Shown piece after piece: positions 42,075 through 51,569 of a stretch of 64,000 bases of DNA. Numbering within the stretch: the first letter of the stretch is position 1; each line of letters begins with the position of its first letter. The notes beneath the pieces were generated by a model that did not search any database, had not been told where the DNA came from, and saw nothing but the letters and a program-made list of their open reading frames with translations. Source of the stretch: Pseudomonas umsongensis (lineage in GTDB: Bacteria; Pseudomonadota; Gammaproteobacteria; Pseudomonadales; Pseudomonadaceae); assembly GCF_002236105.1 (NCBI RefSeq), contig NZ_NIWU01000003.1:374501-438500 (forward strand), given 5' to 3'. The position numbers and the translations under genes are program-made.

Positions 42075-42150
42075 CGACTCTGGCTTTTGACCCGGTTCTG
42101 AATATGCCTTCGGGAATACACTAGTAAATTAAGCACTAAATAGACGCCGC

Positions 42151-42184
42151 AAAAAAATACCCCGCACATGGCGGGGTATTTTTC
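42151..42184. terminator. Bidirectional intrinsic terminator
   Basis: Stem AAATACCCCGC / GCGGGGTATTT with a 5-base loop and A and T tracts lies between the orphan membrane gene and the convergent ilvD. Confidence 0.9.
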
Positions 42185-42199
42185 GTTCAACGCTAAGCC

Positions 42200-44041
42200 T
42201 TACAGCCCATCAAGCATCGCCTTGTTACGCACAGCACCCTTGTCGGCACTGGTCGCCAGCAGGGCATAAGCCTTCAACGCCGTGGTCACTTTACGTGGAC
42301 GCACTTCAACCGGTTTCCAGCCTTTCTTGTCCTGCTCGACGCGGCGCGCGGCCAGTTCTTCATCGCTGACCAACAGGTTGATCGAGCGGTTTGGAATGTC
42401 GATCAGCACTTTGTCGCCGTCCTGCACCAGGCCGATCGCGCCGCCGGCAGCCGCTTCAGGCGATGCGTGGCCGATGGACAGGCCCGAGGTGCCGCCGGAG
42501 AAACGGCCGTCGGTGAGCAGGGCGCAGGCTTTGCCCAGGCCTTTGGATTTCAGGTACGACGTCGGGTAGAGCATTTCCTGCATGCCCGGGCCGCCTTTCG
42601 GGCCTTCGTAGCGAATGATGACGATGTCGCCTTCCTTCACTTCGTCAGCGAGGATGCCGCGTACGGCACTGTCCTGGCTTTCGAAGATCTTCGCGTTGCC
42701 TTCGAACACGTGGATCGACTCGTCGACGCCAGCGGTTTTCACCACGCAGCCGTCCAGGGCGATGTTGCCGTACAGCACGGCCAGGCCGCCTTCTTGCGAG
42801 TAGGCGTGCTCGACGCTGCGGATGCAGCCGTTTTCACGGTCGTCGTCCAGGGTGTCCCAACGGGTCGATTGGCTGAACGCGGTTTGCGTCGGGATGCCCG
42901 CAGGACCCGCCTTGAAGAAGTGATGCACGGCTTCGTCGTTGGTCTGGGTGATGTCCCACTTGGCGATGGCTTCTTCCATGCTGCCGCTGTGCACGGTCGG
43001 CAGCTGGGTGTGCAGCAGGCCGCCACGGGCCAGCGAGCCGAGGATGCTGAAGATCCCGCCCGCACGGTGCACGTCTTCCATGTGGTACTTCTGGATGTTC
43101 GGCGCGACCTTGCACAGTTGCGGCACGTGACGGGACAGGCGGTCGATATCGCGCAGGTCGAAATCGATCTCGGCTTCCTGGGCGGCGGCCAGCAAGTGCA
43201 GGATGGTGTTGGTGGAACCGCCCATGGCGATGTCCAGCGTCATGGCGTTTTCGAACGCCTGGAAGTTGGCGATGTTGCGCGGCAACACCGACTCATCGTT
43301 CTCGCCGTAGTAACGCTTGCACAGCTCGACGATGGTGCGGCCGGCCTGCAGGAACAGCTGCTCGCGGTCGCTGTGGGTGGCCAGGGTCGAACCGTTGCCC
43401 GGCAATGCCAGGCCCAGGGCCTCGACCAGGCAGTTCATCGAGTTGGCGGTGAACATGCCGGAGCACGAACCGCAGGTAGGGCAGGCGCTACGCTCGTACT
43501 CGGCAACCTTCTCGTCAGAAGCGCTGGAGTCGGCGGCGATCACCATGGCGTCGACCAGGTCGAGACCGTGGCTGGCCAGTTTGGTCTTGCCGGCTTCCAT
43601 CGGGCCGCCGGACACGAAGATCACCGGGATGTTCAGGCGCAGGGAGGCCATCAACATGCCAGGAGTGATCTTGTCGCAGTTCGAGATGCAGACGATGGCG
43701 TCAGCGCAGTGGGCATTGACCATGTACTCGACGGAGTCGGCGATGATCTCGCGGCTCGGCAGCGAATACAGCATGCCGTCGTGGCCCATGGCGATGCCGT
43801 CGTCGACGGCGATGGTGTTGAATTCTTTTGCCACGCCGCCAGCGCGTTCGATTTCGCGGGCGACCAGTTGCCCCAGATCTTTCAGGTGCACGTGGCCCGG
43901 CACGAACTGGGTAAATGAGTTGGCAATGGCGATGATCGGTTTTTTGAAGTCGTCATCTTTCATCCCCGTTGCGCGCCACAGTGCGCGGGCGCCGGCCATG
44001 TTGCGGCCGTGGGTGGATGTTTTCGAGCGGTAATCAGGCAT
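42200..44041 (-). CDS. ilvD: Dihydroxy-acid dehydratase
   Basis: A 613-residue Fe-S dehydratase in isoleucine, valine and pantothenate synthesis. Seen: [21 protein letters not shown], the cluster cysteines in [12 protein letters not shown] and [19 protein letters not shown], and the C-terminal motif [22 protein letters not shown]. The length equals the usual 610-617. CGGAG lies before the ATG. ilvA (13690) feeds the same pathway from a separate site. Confidence 0.98.
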   Translation of the reverse strand: MPDYRSKTSTHGRNMAGARALWRATGMKDDDFKKPIIAIANSFTQFVPGHVHLKDLGQLVAREIERAGGVAKEFNTIAVDDGIAMGHDGMLYSLPSREIIADSVEYMVNAHCADAIVCISNCDKITPGMLMASLRLNIPVIFVSGGPMEAGKTKLASHGLDLVDAMVIAADSSASDEKVAEYERSACPTCGSCSGMFTANSMNCLVEALGLALPGNGSTLATHSDREQLFLQAGRTIVELCKRYYGENDESVLPRNIANFQAFENAMTLDIAMGGSTNTILHLLAAAQEAEIDFDLRDIDRLSRHVPQLCKVAPNIQKYHMEDVHRAGGIFSILGSLARGGLLHTQLPTVHSGSMEEAIAKWDITQTNDEAVHHFFKAGPAGIPTQTAFSQSTRWDTLDDDRENGCIRSVEHAYSQEGGLAVLYGNIALDGCVVKTAGVDESIHVFEGNAKIFESQDSAVRGILADEVKEGDIVIIRYEGPKGGPGMQEMLYPTSYLKSKGLGKACALLTDGRFSGGTSGLSIGHASPEAAAGGAIGLVQDGDKVLIDIPNRSINLLVSDEELAARRVEQDKKGWKPVEVRPRKVTTALKAYALLATSADKGAVRNKAMLDGL

Positions 44042-44288
44042 GAAGCACTCCGGGCGGCTAATCAGGTATCAAAAGGGAAGTGAGCTTCTATTGACGTCTG
44101 GAACACTCAGAAATGGCCGGGTGTCCGGAAGTTGCCGATAACTTTGCGGGATCGCCGCGCGCTTCAGCTTGAGCTCATAAACCCGCCGGGGATGACTGGC
44201 GATGAATGTCGCGATTCTACACGGCTGGCGGCTGGAGGGAATGCCTGCACGCATGCAGTCAGCATCCACAAGACGCACGGACGGCCCC
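44042..44288. other. ilvD upstream region without a recognised gene
   Basis: About 245 bp between the ilvD start and the REP pair at 44289. It should contain the ilvD promoter on the minus strand. I see no leader peptide, tRNA-like element or gene that I can support. Confidence 0.5.
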
Positions 44289-44402
44289 TTGTAGGAGCGA
44301 GCATGCTCGCGAAAAACCTGAGAGCGCAGCCGGGTGTCAGGTTTCCAGCGTTATCGTTGACGATCATCGCGAGCAATCGAGCGTCGACCGGCTGCTCCTA
44401 CA
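44289..44402. repeat. REP pair next to the 3' end of the RAYT gene (damaged 100-bp-class unit)
   Basis: Left arm TGTAGGAGCGAGCATGCTCG is intact. The right arm is altered (GAGCAATCGAGCGTCGACCGGCT region) and the unit is 114 bp instead of 99-100. The body motif CGTTATCGTTGACGA is present. Confidence 0.85.
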
Positions 44403-44414
44403 GGGAGGCGTGTT

Positions 44415-44873
44415 TCATAGCCAGATGGCGTCCCATAGCGGGTAGTCGCCTATATGAGTTACATAACCAACTCGCAAAGGGTTGGCGATGATGTATCGGG
44501 CTGCTGCTTTCAGATCTTCCTCGCGACGCAGGGCTCGGCCGAAATAGCCCTTCTGCCATACAGGGGCACAATGGCCTCGCTTTTGACTAAGGAGTCGTGT
44601 GCAGTGGGATTTGGTGGTTTGCATCAGTTTAGGTAAATCACCGTTATGCAATTCAACCAGCCAGTGGAAGTGATCCGGCATGACTACCCAGGCGATAAAC
44701 GTGATATAGCCGGCTTCCTGGGCACTTCTAAATTCGTGCACCAACAAGCGGCCAGTGCGCCAATCCTGGAACACAGGCTGTCGTTCATGGGTGACGGCGC
44801 TCAGGTGATAGATGCGGCCGGATTGTGGGTGACGGCCTTTGCGTAATCGATGGGCTTTGGTCGTATCGGACAT
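44415..44873 (-). CDS. REP-associated tyrosine transposase (RAYT)
   Basis: A 152-residue Y1-transposase-family protein. Seen: the HUH motif in MPDHFHWLVE (His-x-His around residue 67), a tyrosine in ARYIIANPLRVGYV as the likely nucleophile, and the typical opening GRHPQSGRIYHLSAVTHER. RAYTs cut and join REP hairpins and are thought to spread REP pairs. This gene is framed by REP pairs at 44289 and 44966, the typical host arrangement, and 100-bp units like the intact flank are found elsewhere in the window. The start is ATG 44873. Confidence 0.9.
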   Translation of the reverse strand: MSDTTKAHRLRKGRHPQSGRIYHLSAVTHERQPVFQDWRTGRLLVHEFRSAQEAGYITFIAWVVMPDHFHWLVELHNGDLPKLMQTTKSHCTRLLSQKRGHCAPVWQKGYFGRALRREEDLKAAARYIIANPLRVGYVTHIGDYPLWDAIWL

Positions 44874-44965
44874 TCCGTTGTCCTCTTCGATGATGTGAAG
44901 AGAAAGCGGTAGGCGAGGGGTGAGCGGTTGTCGTTTCGACAGTGGATCAGGATGTGTCCTGCACC

Positions 44966-45065
44966 TGTAGGAGCGAGCCTGCTCGCGATGAGCTCGAGAA
45001 CGCCGCGGGGCGCCAGGCTTCCCGCGTTATCGTTGACGACCATCGCGAGCGTGCTCGCTCCTACA
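44966..45065. repeat. REP pair, 100-bp class, at the 5' side of the RAYT gene
   Basis: Arms TGTAGGAGCGAGCCTGCTCG and CGAGCGTGCTCGCTCCTACA enclose a body with CGTTATCGTTGACGA. It ends 10 bp before the stop codon of the next gene. Confidence 0.92.
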
Positions 45066-45075
45066 GGAGATGGCG

Positions 45076-46272
45076 TTAGCTGTTTGGCAGCAACCGGCAG
45101 GTGATGCTCTTGATGTAGCGGGTTTCCGGGATGGCCGGGTGCACCGGATGATCCGGGCCTTGGCCGCCACGCTCCAGCATCTGGATATTACGATCCAGGT
45201 GGCGGGCGCTGGTCAGCAGGATGTTCTGCAGGTCGTCTTCCGGCAGGTGCATCGAGCAGGAGGCGCTGAACAGGATGCCGTCCTTGGTGAGCAGGCGCAT
45301 GGCTTGTTCGTTCAGGCGGCGGTAGGCGCCTTCGCCGTTCTTCATGTCTTTCTTGCGTTTGATGAAGGCAGGCGGGTCGGCCACGATCACATCGAAGCGC
45401 TCTTCGCTGGCCTTGAGCTCTTTCAGGGCTTCGAACACGTCGCCTTCGATGCAGGTCATTTTCTCGGCGAAGCCATTCAGCGCGGCGTTGCGCTCGACAC
45501 CGTCGAGGGCGAAGGCCGAGGCGTCGATGCAGAACACTTCACTGGCGCCGAATGCAGCCGCTTGAACGCCCCAGCCGCCAATGTAGCTGTACAGGTCGAG
45601 CACGCGCTTGCCCTTGGCGTATGGCGCCAGGCGTGCGCGGTTCATGCGGTGGTCGTAGAACCAACCGGTTTTCTGGCCCTGGATAACCGGCGCTTCGAAT
45701 TTCACCCCGTTCTCTTCCAGCGCAACCCATTCCGGCACCAGGCCGAACACGGTTTCGACATAGCGGTTGAGGCCTTCGGCATCACGGGCGGCGGAGTCGT
45801 TCTTGAACAGGATGCCGCTTGGCTTGAGCACTTGGGTCAGCGCTGCGATCACGTCGTCTTTATGGGCTTCCATGGTCGCCGAGGCGATCTGCACCACCAG
45901 GATGTCGCCGAAACGGTCGACCACCAGGCCTGGCAGCAGGTCGGAATCACCGTAGACCAGGCGATAGAACGGCTTGTCGAACAGGCGATCGCGCAGCGAC
46001 AGGGCCACATTCAGGCGATGCACCAGCAGTGACTTGTCGAGTGGCAACTTGATGTCGCGCGACAGCAGGCGCGCACAGATCAGGTTGTTCGGGCTCATGG
46101 CGACGATGCCCAGTGGCTTGCCGCCAGCGGCTTCGAGGATCGCCTGGTCGCCGGCCTTGAAACCGTGCAAAGGTGTAGCGGCTACATCGATTTCGTTGCT
46201 GTAGACCCACAAGTGGCCGTTGCGCAGGCGACGGTCGGCGTTGGCTTTGAGGCGCAGGCTAGGCAGGGACAT
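45076..46272 (-). CDS. Class I SAM-dependent rRNA methyltransferase (RlmI family)
   Basis: A 398-residue protein. It has an N-terminal PUA domain (LRLKANADRRLRNGHLWVYSNEI), an RlmI-like middle part (VDRFGDILVVQIASATME), the SAM-binding motif VLDLYSYIGGWGVQAAAFGA and the catalytic-loop DPPAFIKRKKD, with a late cysteine in SASCSMHLPEDDL. Family members make 5-methylcytosine in 23S rRNA; the exact base was not determined. The start is ATG 46272, behind GGAGCG; 23 in-frame residues upstream are unlikely. Confidence 0.9.
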   Translation of the reverse strand: MSLPSLRLKANADRRLRNGHLWVYSNEIDVAATPLHGFKAGDQAILEAAGGKPLGIVAMSPNNLICARLLSRDIKLPLDKSLLVHRLNVALSLRDRLFDKPFYRLVYGDSDLLPGLVVDRFGDILVVQIASATMEAHKDDVIAALTQVLKPSGILFKNDSAARDAEGLNRYVETVFGLVPEWVALEENGVKFEAPVIQGQKTGWFYDHRMNRARLAPYAKGKRVLDLYSYIGGWGVQAAAFGASEVFCIDASAFALDGVERNAALNGFAEKMTCIEGDVFEALKELKASEERFDVIVADPPAFIKRKKDMKNGEGAYRRLNEQAMRLLTKDGILFSASCSMHLPEDDLQNILLTSARHLDRNIQMLERGGQGPDHPVHPAIPETRYIKSITCRLLPNS

Positions 46273-46449
46273 GACGTCGCTCCGGAAAAAAGAGCGGGAG
46301 TATACCGTGTTGCGCAAGCCCACGGCGCGGTGGGTGGACATGCGGTGAGTCAGGCCTGGACCAGATGAAACTGCAATCGGCGCACTGGCCCAGGTGTCGG
46401 ATCCAATCCAGAAAAGTTAGAATCCGCGCCTGACCCAGAGTGTGTACCT

Positions 46450-47319
46450 ATGTCCCAAGAGCTTACCGCCGAACAAATCCAGCAATCCTTGCAAGGCATC
46501 AGTGTGCCGGCCCAACCGCAGATCATGGTGGATCTGCAGATGGAGCAGTACATGCCCGACCCGGATCTGGATGTGATCGCGAAGCTGATTTCCCAGGACC
46601 CGGGCCTCTCTGGCTCCCTGCTGAAAATCGTCAACTCGCCGTATTACGGCCTGAGCAACAAGATCGCCTCGATCCAGCGCGCGGTGAATCTGCTGGGCAG
46701 CCGTTCGATCATCAACCTGATCAACGCGCAGTCGATCAAGGGCGAGATGAACGACGACACCATCGTTACCTTGAACCGGTTCTGGGATACTGCCCAGGAC
46801 GTGGCGATGACCTGCCTGACCCTGGCCAAGCGCATTGGCGCTCAGGCCGGCGATGAAGCCTATGCCCTGGGACTGTTCCACGACTGCGGCGTGCCGTTGA
46901 TGCTGCAGCGGTTCCCCAACTATATGAGCGTGCTGGAACAGGCCTATGCCAACGCCGGTCCCGATTACCGGGTGGTGGACACCGAGAACCAGGCATTCAA
47001 CACCAACCATGCCGTGGTCGGGTACTACACGGCCAAATCCTGGCGCCTGCCGGATCACGTGTCTGCCGCGATCGCCAATCATCACAATGCCCTGGCGATA
47101 TTCAGCGATGAGTCGTCGCGCAACAGCGCCCTGAAAAACCTGTTGGCGATCCTGAAAATGGCCGAGCACATTTGTGCGTCCTACCGGGTGCTGGGCAGCC
47201 AGCCCGAAGACCACGAGTGGAACAGCATCGGGCATTTGGTGCTCGATTACGTGGGCCTCTCGGATTACGATTTCGAAACCCTCAAGCAAACGATTCGCGA
47301 CCTCGGCACTCACCGCTGA
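46450..47319 (+). CDS. HDOD domain protein
   Basis: A 289-residue protein with the HDOD (HD-related output domain) fold: IAKLISQDPGLSGSLLKIVNSPYYGL, AVNLLGSRSIINLI, ALGLFHDCGVPLML and a late segment AIANHHNALAIF. HDOD proteins act in signalling, often with c-di-GMP or type IV pilus functions, but this one has no attached receiver or GGDEF domain. Nothing here shows its partner. mutM follows after 42 bp in the same direction, so the two may be cotranscribed. Confidence 0.9.
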   Translation: MSQELTAEQIQQSLQGISVPAQPQIMVDLQMEQYMPDPDLDVIAKLISQDPGLSGSLLKIVNSPYYGLSNKIASIQRAVNLLGSRSIINLINAQSIKGEMNDDTIVTLNRFWDTAQDVAMTCLTLAKRIGAQAGDEAYALGLFHDCGVPLMLQRFPNYMSVLEQAYANAGPDYRVVDTENQAFNTNHAVVGYYTAKSWRLPDHVSAAIANHHNALAIFSDESSRNSALKNLLAILKMAEHICASYRVLGSQPEDHEWNSIGHLVLDYVGLSDYDFETLKQTIRDLGTHR

Positions 47320-47361
47320 ACGGCGAACCTCTTCTCACCGAGCGCCTGATCCGAGAGCACC

Positions 47362-48174
47362 ATGCCTGAACTCCCAGAAGTCGAAACCACCCGCCGCGGG
47401 ATTGCGCCGCACCTGGAAGGCCAGCGTGTCAGTCGGGTGATCGTGCGCGATCGCCGTCTGCGCTGGCCAATCCCCGAAGACCTCGATGTGCGCTTGTCCG
47501 GCCAGCGCATCGTACTGGTGGAGCGGCGCGCCAAATACCTTTTGATCAATGCCGAGGTCGGTACCTTGATCAGCCATTTGGGGATGTCGGGGAATTTGCG
47601 CCTGGTCGAAGCCGGCCTGCCGGCGGCCAAGCATGAGCATGTGGATATCGAGCTGGAATCGGGCCTGGCCTTGCGCTACACCGACCCGCGACGGTTCGGT
47701 GCGATGCTGTGGAGCCTCGATCCGCTCAACCATGAGCTGTTGATTCGTCTTGGGCCGGAACCGTTGACCGACCTGTTCGATGGCGAGCGACTGTTCCAGC
47801 AGTCTCGCGGGCGATCGATGGCAGTCAAGCCGTTCATCATGGACAACGCGGTGGTGGTCGGCGTTGGCAATATCTATGCGACCGAAGCGCTGTTCGCCGC
47901 CGGTATCGACCCACGTCGCGAAGCCAAGAGTATTTCCCGGGCGCGGTACTTGAAACTGGCGATCGAGATCAAGCGCATCCTGGCGGCTGCCATCGAGCGC
48001 GGGGGCACCACATTGCGCGACTTTATCGGCGGGGACGGGCAGCCGGGCTACTTCCAGCAGGAGTTGTTCGTGTACGGTCGCGGCGGTGAGCACTGCAAAG
48101 TCTGTGGCACGGGCCTGCGGGAAGTGAAACTCGGGCAGCGCGCCAGTGTGTTCTGCCCGCGGTGTCAGACCTGA
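47362..48174 (+). CDS. mutM: Formamidopyrimidine-DNA glycosylase MutM (Fpg)
   Basis: A 270-residue repair enzyme that removes 8-oxoguanine and cuts the DNA strand. Seen: the N-terminal [13 protein letters not shown] with catalytic Pro2 and Glu3, the lysine in [19 protein letters not shown], the H2TH region [13 protein letters not shown], and a C-terminal zinc finger (CKVCGTG ... FCPRCQT). Full length. Confidence 0.97.
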   Translation: MPELPEVETTRRGIAPHLEGQRVSRVIVRDRRLRWPIPEDLDVRLSGQRIVLVERRAKYLLINAEVGTLISHLGMSGNLRLVEAGLPAAKHEHVDIELESGLALRYTDPRRFGAMLWSLDPLNHELLIRLGPEPLTDLFDGERLFQQSRGRSMAVKPFIMDNAVVVGVGNIYATEALFAAGIDPRREAKSISRARYLKLAIEIKRILAAAIERGGTTLRDFIGGDGQPGYFQQELFVYGRGGEHCKVCGTGLREVKLGQRASVFCPRCQT

Positions 48175-48180
48175 AAAGCA

Positions 48181-48252
48181 AAAGATCGCAGCCTTCGGCA
48201 GCTCCTACAGGGGAATGCGATCTCTGTAGGAGCTGCCGAAGGCTGCGATCTT

Positions 48253-48253
<1 letters not shown>
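48181..48253. repeat. Perfect 30-bp inverted repeat (GATCGCAGCC family) at the mutM/ferredoxin junction
   Basis: Arms 48181-48210 and 48224-48253 are exact complements around a 13-bp spacer. The right arm contributes the last base of the ferredoxin stop codon. Likely also the transcript end for both convergent genes. A related element is at 54724. Confidence 0.93.
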
Positions 48254-48543
<290 letters not shown>

Positions 48544-48598
48544 TCAATGCGCTAATTGTGCCGCATTGGCGTCTGCGGTGCACGCAACTACGACGTAC

Positions 48599-48668
48599 TG
48601 CAGGAGCCGGCTTGCTGGCGAAGGCGGTGCATCAGGTGCACCGCGTTGTCAGCAAGCCGGCTCCTACG
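48599..48668. repeat. Divergent REP pair (CAGGAGCCGGCTTGCTGGCGA type)
   Basis: Arms GCAGGAGCCGGCTTGCTGGC and GTCAGCAAGCCGGCTCCTAC with an inner GGTGCATCAGGTGCACC hairpin lie between coaD and the ferredoxin gene. Confidence 0.88.
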
Positions 48669-48676
48669 GATCAGGA

Positions 48677-49204
<528 letters not shown>

Positions 49205-49271
49205 CTAACCGGTCGGCCAAGTCGCCTGTTGGGTAAGAAAGCACTATAGACGATGGAAATAATCGTCTTTT

Positions 49272-50867
49272 TCACGGGTTTTTTAAACGTTCAGCCAAGG
49301 AAGTCGCCAGTTGCGCCGTCAGCCCATAGACCGACAACTGCGGGTTTGCGCCAATGCTGGTGGGGAAGAGCGAACCATCATGGATCGACAAATTACCCAG
49401 TTGATGATGCCGGCCAAGGCTATCGGTGACCGCATTTTTCGGGTCTTCGCCCATGCTGCATCCGCCCATCACATGGGCGCTGCCCAAGCGCGTGCGATAC
49501 AACGCCAGATTGAGCCCGTCGATCAGCGTGCGCGCTTCGCCCAAGGTTTTAACGTAGCGAGCATCGGCGTGCATGGGCATCACGGCCTTGGCGCCCCCGG
49601 CGAACTGGATCTCGGCCATGCTGTGGAAGGCCCGGCGCAAGCCGTCCCAGACGTAGGGTGAAACCTGGTAGTCGAGCACTGGTGTAGCGTCACCGCGCAG
49701 TTGTACGCTGCCACCGGGACTGTCCGGGTGGAATCCGTCGCGCAGCAACGCCAGCATGGCGTGAGTGTGCGGCAGGTCAGCCATGTGCCGGGCATTTTCC
49801 TGGCCGAAGCCACCCAGCAGGGTGGCGGCCAGCGCCGGGTGCAGCGGCGGAACCTCCAGTTTGTAGCCAATCTTGCCGCTGGTGCCATCCTGCCATTGGA
49901 AATGGTCGGAATAGATCGACTGTGGCGCGCCATAGAACGGGTTGATGACTTCGTCGAACAAGCCGGCGGACATGTTCACCAGATGCAGAAAGGTGCGTGT
50001 GCCCAGCCGCTTGTGCGGGTCGGGCGCGTCGGAGCGCAGCAGCAGCGCCGGGCTGTTGATTCCGCCGCCGGCCAATACGTAATGCTTGGCCTTGACCCTG
50101 ATACTGCGTCCGGTGGGCTCGACACAGCGCTCGTCCATCGCCACGCAGTGCAGTCCGGTGACGGTCTCGCCACTGATGATGAGTTTTTCCGCGCGGGCCA
50201 GATAAAGCAGCTCGCCGCCGTTTTCCAGGGTGGCCGGAATGGTCGTGACCATCATCGATTGCTTGGCGTTGGTCGGGCAGCCCATGCCGCAGTAGCCGAG
50301 GTTCCAGCAGCCGCGCACATTGCGCGGGATCACATGCCAGTTGTAACCGAGCTTTTCGCAGCCCTTGCGGATCACTTCGTTGTTCGCGTTGGGCGGGACC
50401 ATCCACGGGGCGACGCCCAGGCGCTGTTCCATTTTTTCGAACCAGGGCGCCATTTCAGCAGGGGAGTGGCCCTTCACGTTGTGTTCCTTGGCCCAGTGTT
50501 CCAGGGTTGGCTCTGGCGTGCGGAAGCTGGAGGTCCAGTTGATCAGCGTGGTGCCGCCCACCGCCCGGCCCTGGAGGATGGTGATTGCGCCATCCTTGCT
50601 CATGCGACCGATGCCTTCCTGGTAGAGGCTGGCGTAGGCCTGGTCTTCGAGCAACTTGAAGTCGCTGCTGGTCTTGAGTGGGCCTTCCTCGATCAGCAGC
50701 ACTTTGTAGCCGGCCGCACTGAGGATTTCGGCCGTGGTCCCTCCACCGGCACCGCTGCCGATGATCGCCACATCCGCTTCGAGGGTCAGGTCCTGGGTCA
50801 GTTGCGAGCCATCATGGGTTTTCCAGCCACGGGCCATGCCTTCGCGGAACGGGTCGGGTACGGGCAT
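49272..50867 (-). CDS. laoA: LaoA-type GMC oxidoreductase (long-chain alcohol dehydrogenase)
   Basis: A 531-residue FAD enzyme of the GMC family. Seen: the Rossmann motif ADVAIIGSGAGGGTTAEIL (about residue 31), GRAVGGTTLINWTSSFRTPE, RGCWNLGYCGMGCPTNAKQS with clustered cysteines, GGGINSPALLLRSD, and the C-terminal GGCSMGEDPKN and IGANPQLSVYGL (His/Asn active-site region). In P. aeruginosa the orthologous LaoA, with LaoB, oxidises long-chain alcohols derived from SDS and alkanes. The same order laoA-laoB-laoC with divergent laoR is present here. A REP pair separates it from laoB. Confidence 0.9.
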   Translation of the reverse strand: MPVPDPFREGMARGWKTHDGSQLTQDLTLEADVAIIGSGAGGGTTAEILSAAGYKVLLIEEGPLKTSSDFKLLEDQAYASLYQEGIGRMSKDGAITILQGRAVGGTTLINWTSSFRTPEPTLEHWAKEHNVKGHSPAEMAPWFEKMEQRLGVAPWMVPPNANNEVIRKGCEKLGYNWHVIPRNVRGCWNLGYCGMGCPTNAKQSMMVTTIPATLENGGELLYLARAEKLIISGETVTGLHCVAMDERCVEPTGRSIRVKAKHYVLAGGGINSPALLLRSDAPDPHKRLGTRTFLHLVNMSAGLFDEVINPFYGAPQSIYSDHFQWQDGTSGKIGYKLEVPPLHPALAATLLGGFGQENARHMADLPHTHAMLALLRDGFHPDSPGGSVQLRGDATPVLDYQVSPYVWDGLRRAFHSMAEIQFAGGAKAVMPMHADARYVKTLGEARTLIDGLNLALYRTRLGSAHVMGGCSMGEDPKNAVTDSLGRHHQLGNLSIHDGSLFPTSIGANPQLSVYGLTAQLATSLAERLKNP

Positions 50868-50913
50868 CTTCGGGTTCTCTTTTTATTGTTGGATGAAGTG
50901 GTGAAGCAGCTGG

Positions 50914-50983
50914 CGCCTTCGCGAGCAGGCTCGCTCCCACATGGGTACGCGATCTCTGTGGGAGCGAGCCTGCTCGCGAAAGC
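50914..50983. repeat. REP pair inside the lao gene group
   Basis: Inverted arms of class GAGCAGGCTCGCTCCCACA lie between laoB (ending 50996) and laoA (starting 50867), so the hairpin is probably within the operon transcript. Confidence 0.92.
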
Positions 50984-50995
50984 GTCGACGCGGTC

Positions 50996-51541
50996 TCAAA
51001 CCGCTGGTGGCCCCGGATACCCGCAATGCGCCCATGACTCCTTGCGCCCATACCAGGCCATCATCACCAGTTGCAGCAATGAACTGTGACCCATGCGCAG
51101 CAGGCTCAACGAGCTGTTTTCCCAGCGATCGAGGAAGCGCCGGATATCCTCGGCACTGGCGTTTTCCCAGCTACCCCAGATCCCGGTCAGCGGCCCGCGG
51201 GTCACGGCCATGCCCAGCACATCGAACAATTGTCGAGTGAGCTTGAGCATTTCCGGAGACAGGTGGTCGAGGTTGTAATCGAGGCTTTTCAGGGTGCCCT
51301 CGACAGCCTCCGGCATGTTCGCGGCCGTGACTGCACCGTCGAGCATCACTGGGACAAGGGCGCGCAAAAACAGCAGGTCGCTACTGCGCAGTGCCGTGAA
51401 GCCACTGGCAGGCGCGCTCGATGAGCAGCCGCTGAGGCTGGCCCCCAACCCGGCAGTGGCAAGAAAGGCGCTGGCGCCGAGGCTGAATTTGAGCAGGCCG
51501 CGCCGTGACAGCGCGGGTGTTTCGGACAGGCTTGGGTGCAT
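50996..51541 (-). CDS. laoB: LaoB-type Tat lipoprotein partner of LaoA
   Basis: A 181-residue protein with a twin-arginine signal SRRGLLKFSL (residues 12-21), a hydrophobic stretch, and a lipobox LSGC ending in Cys39, so it is probably exported folded and lipid-anchored. The remainder is helical and resembles the gluconate dehydrogenase subunit 3 type small partner proteins of GMC dehydrogenases (SSDLLFLRALVPVMLDG). The orthologue in P. aeruginosa is needed with LaoA for activity. It is encoded between laoC and laoA. Confidence 0.88.
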   Translation of the reverse strand: MHPSLSETPALSRRGLLKFSLGASAFLATAGLGASLSGCSSSAPASGFTALRSSDLLFLRALVPVMLDGAVTAANMPEAVEGTLKSLDYNLDHLSPEMLKLTRQLFDVLGMAVTRGPLTGIWGSWENASAEDIRRFLDRWENSSLSLLRMGHSSLLQLVMMAWYGRKESWAHCGYPGPPAV

Positions 51542-51569
51542 TATTGTTATTACCCGGCGGTGGCTATCG

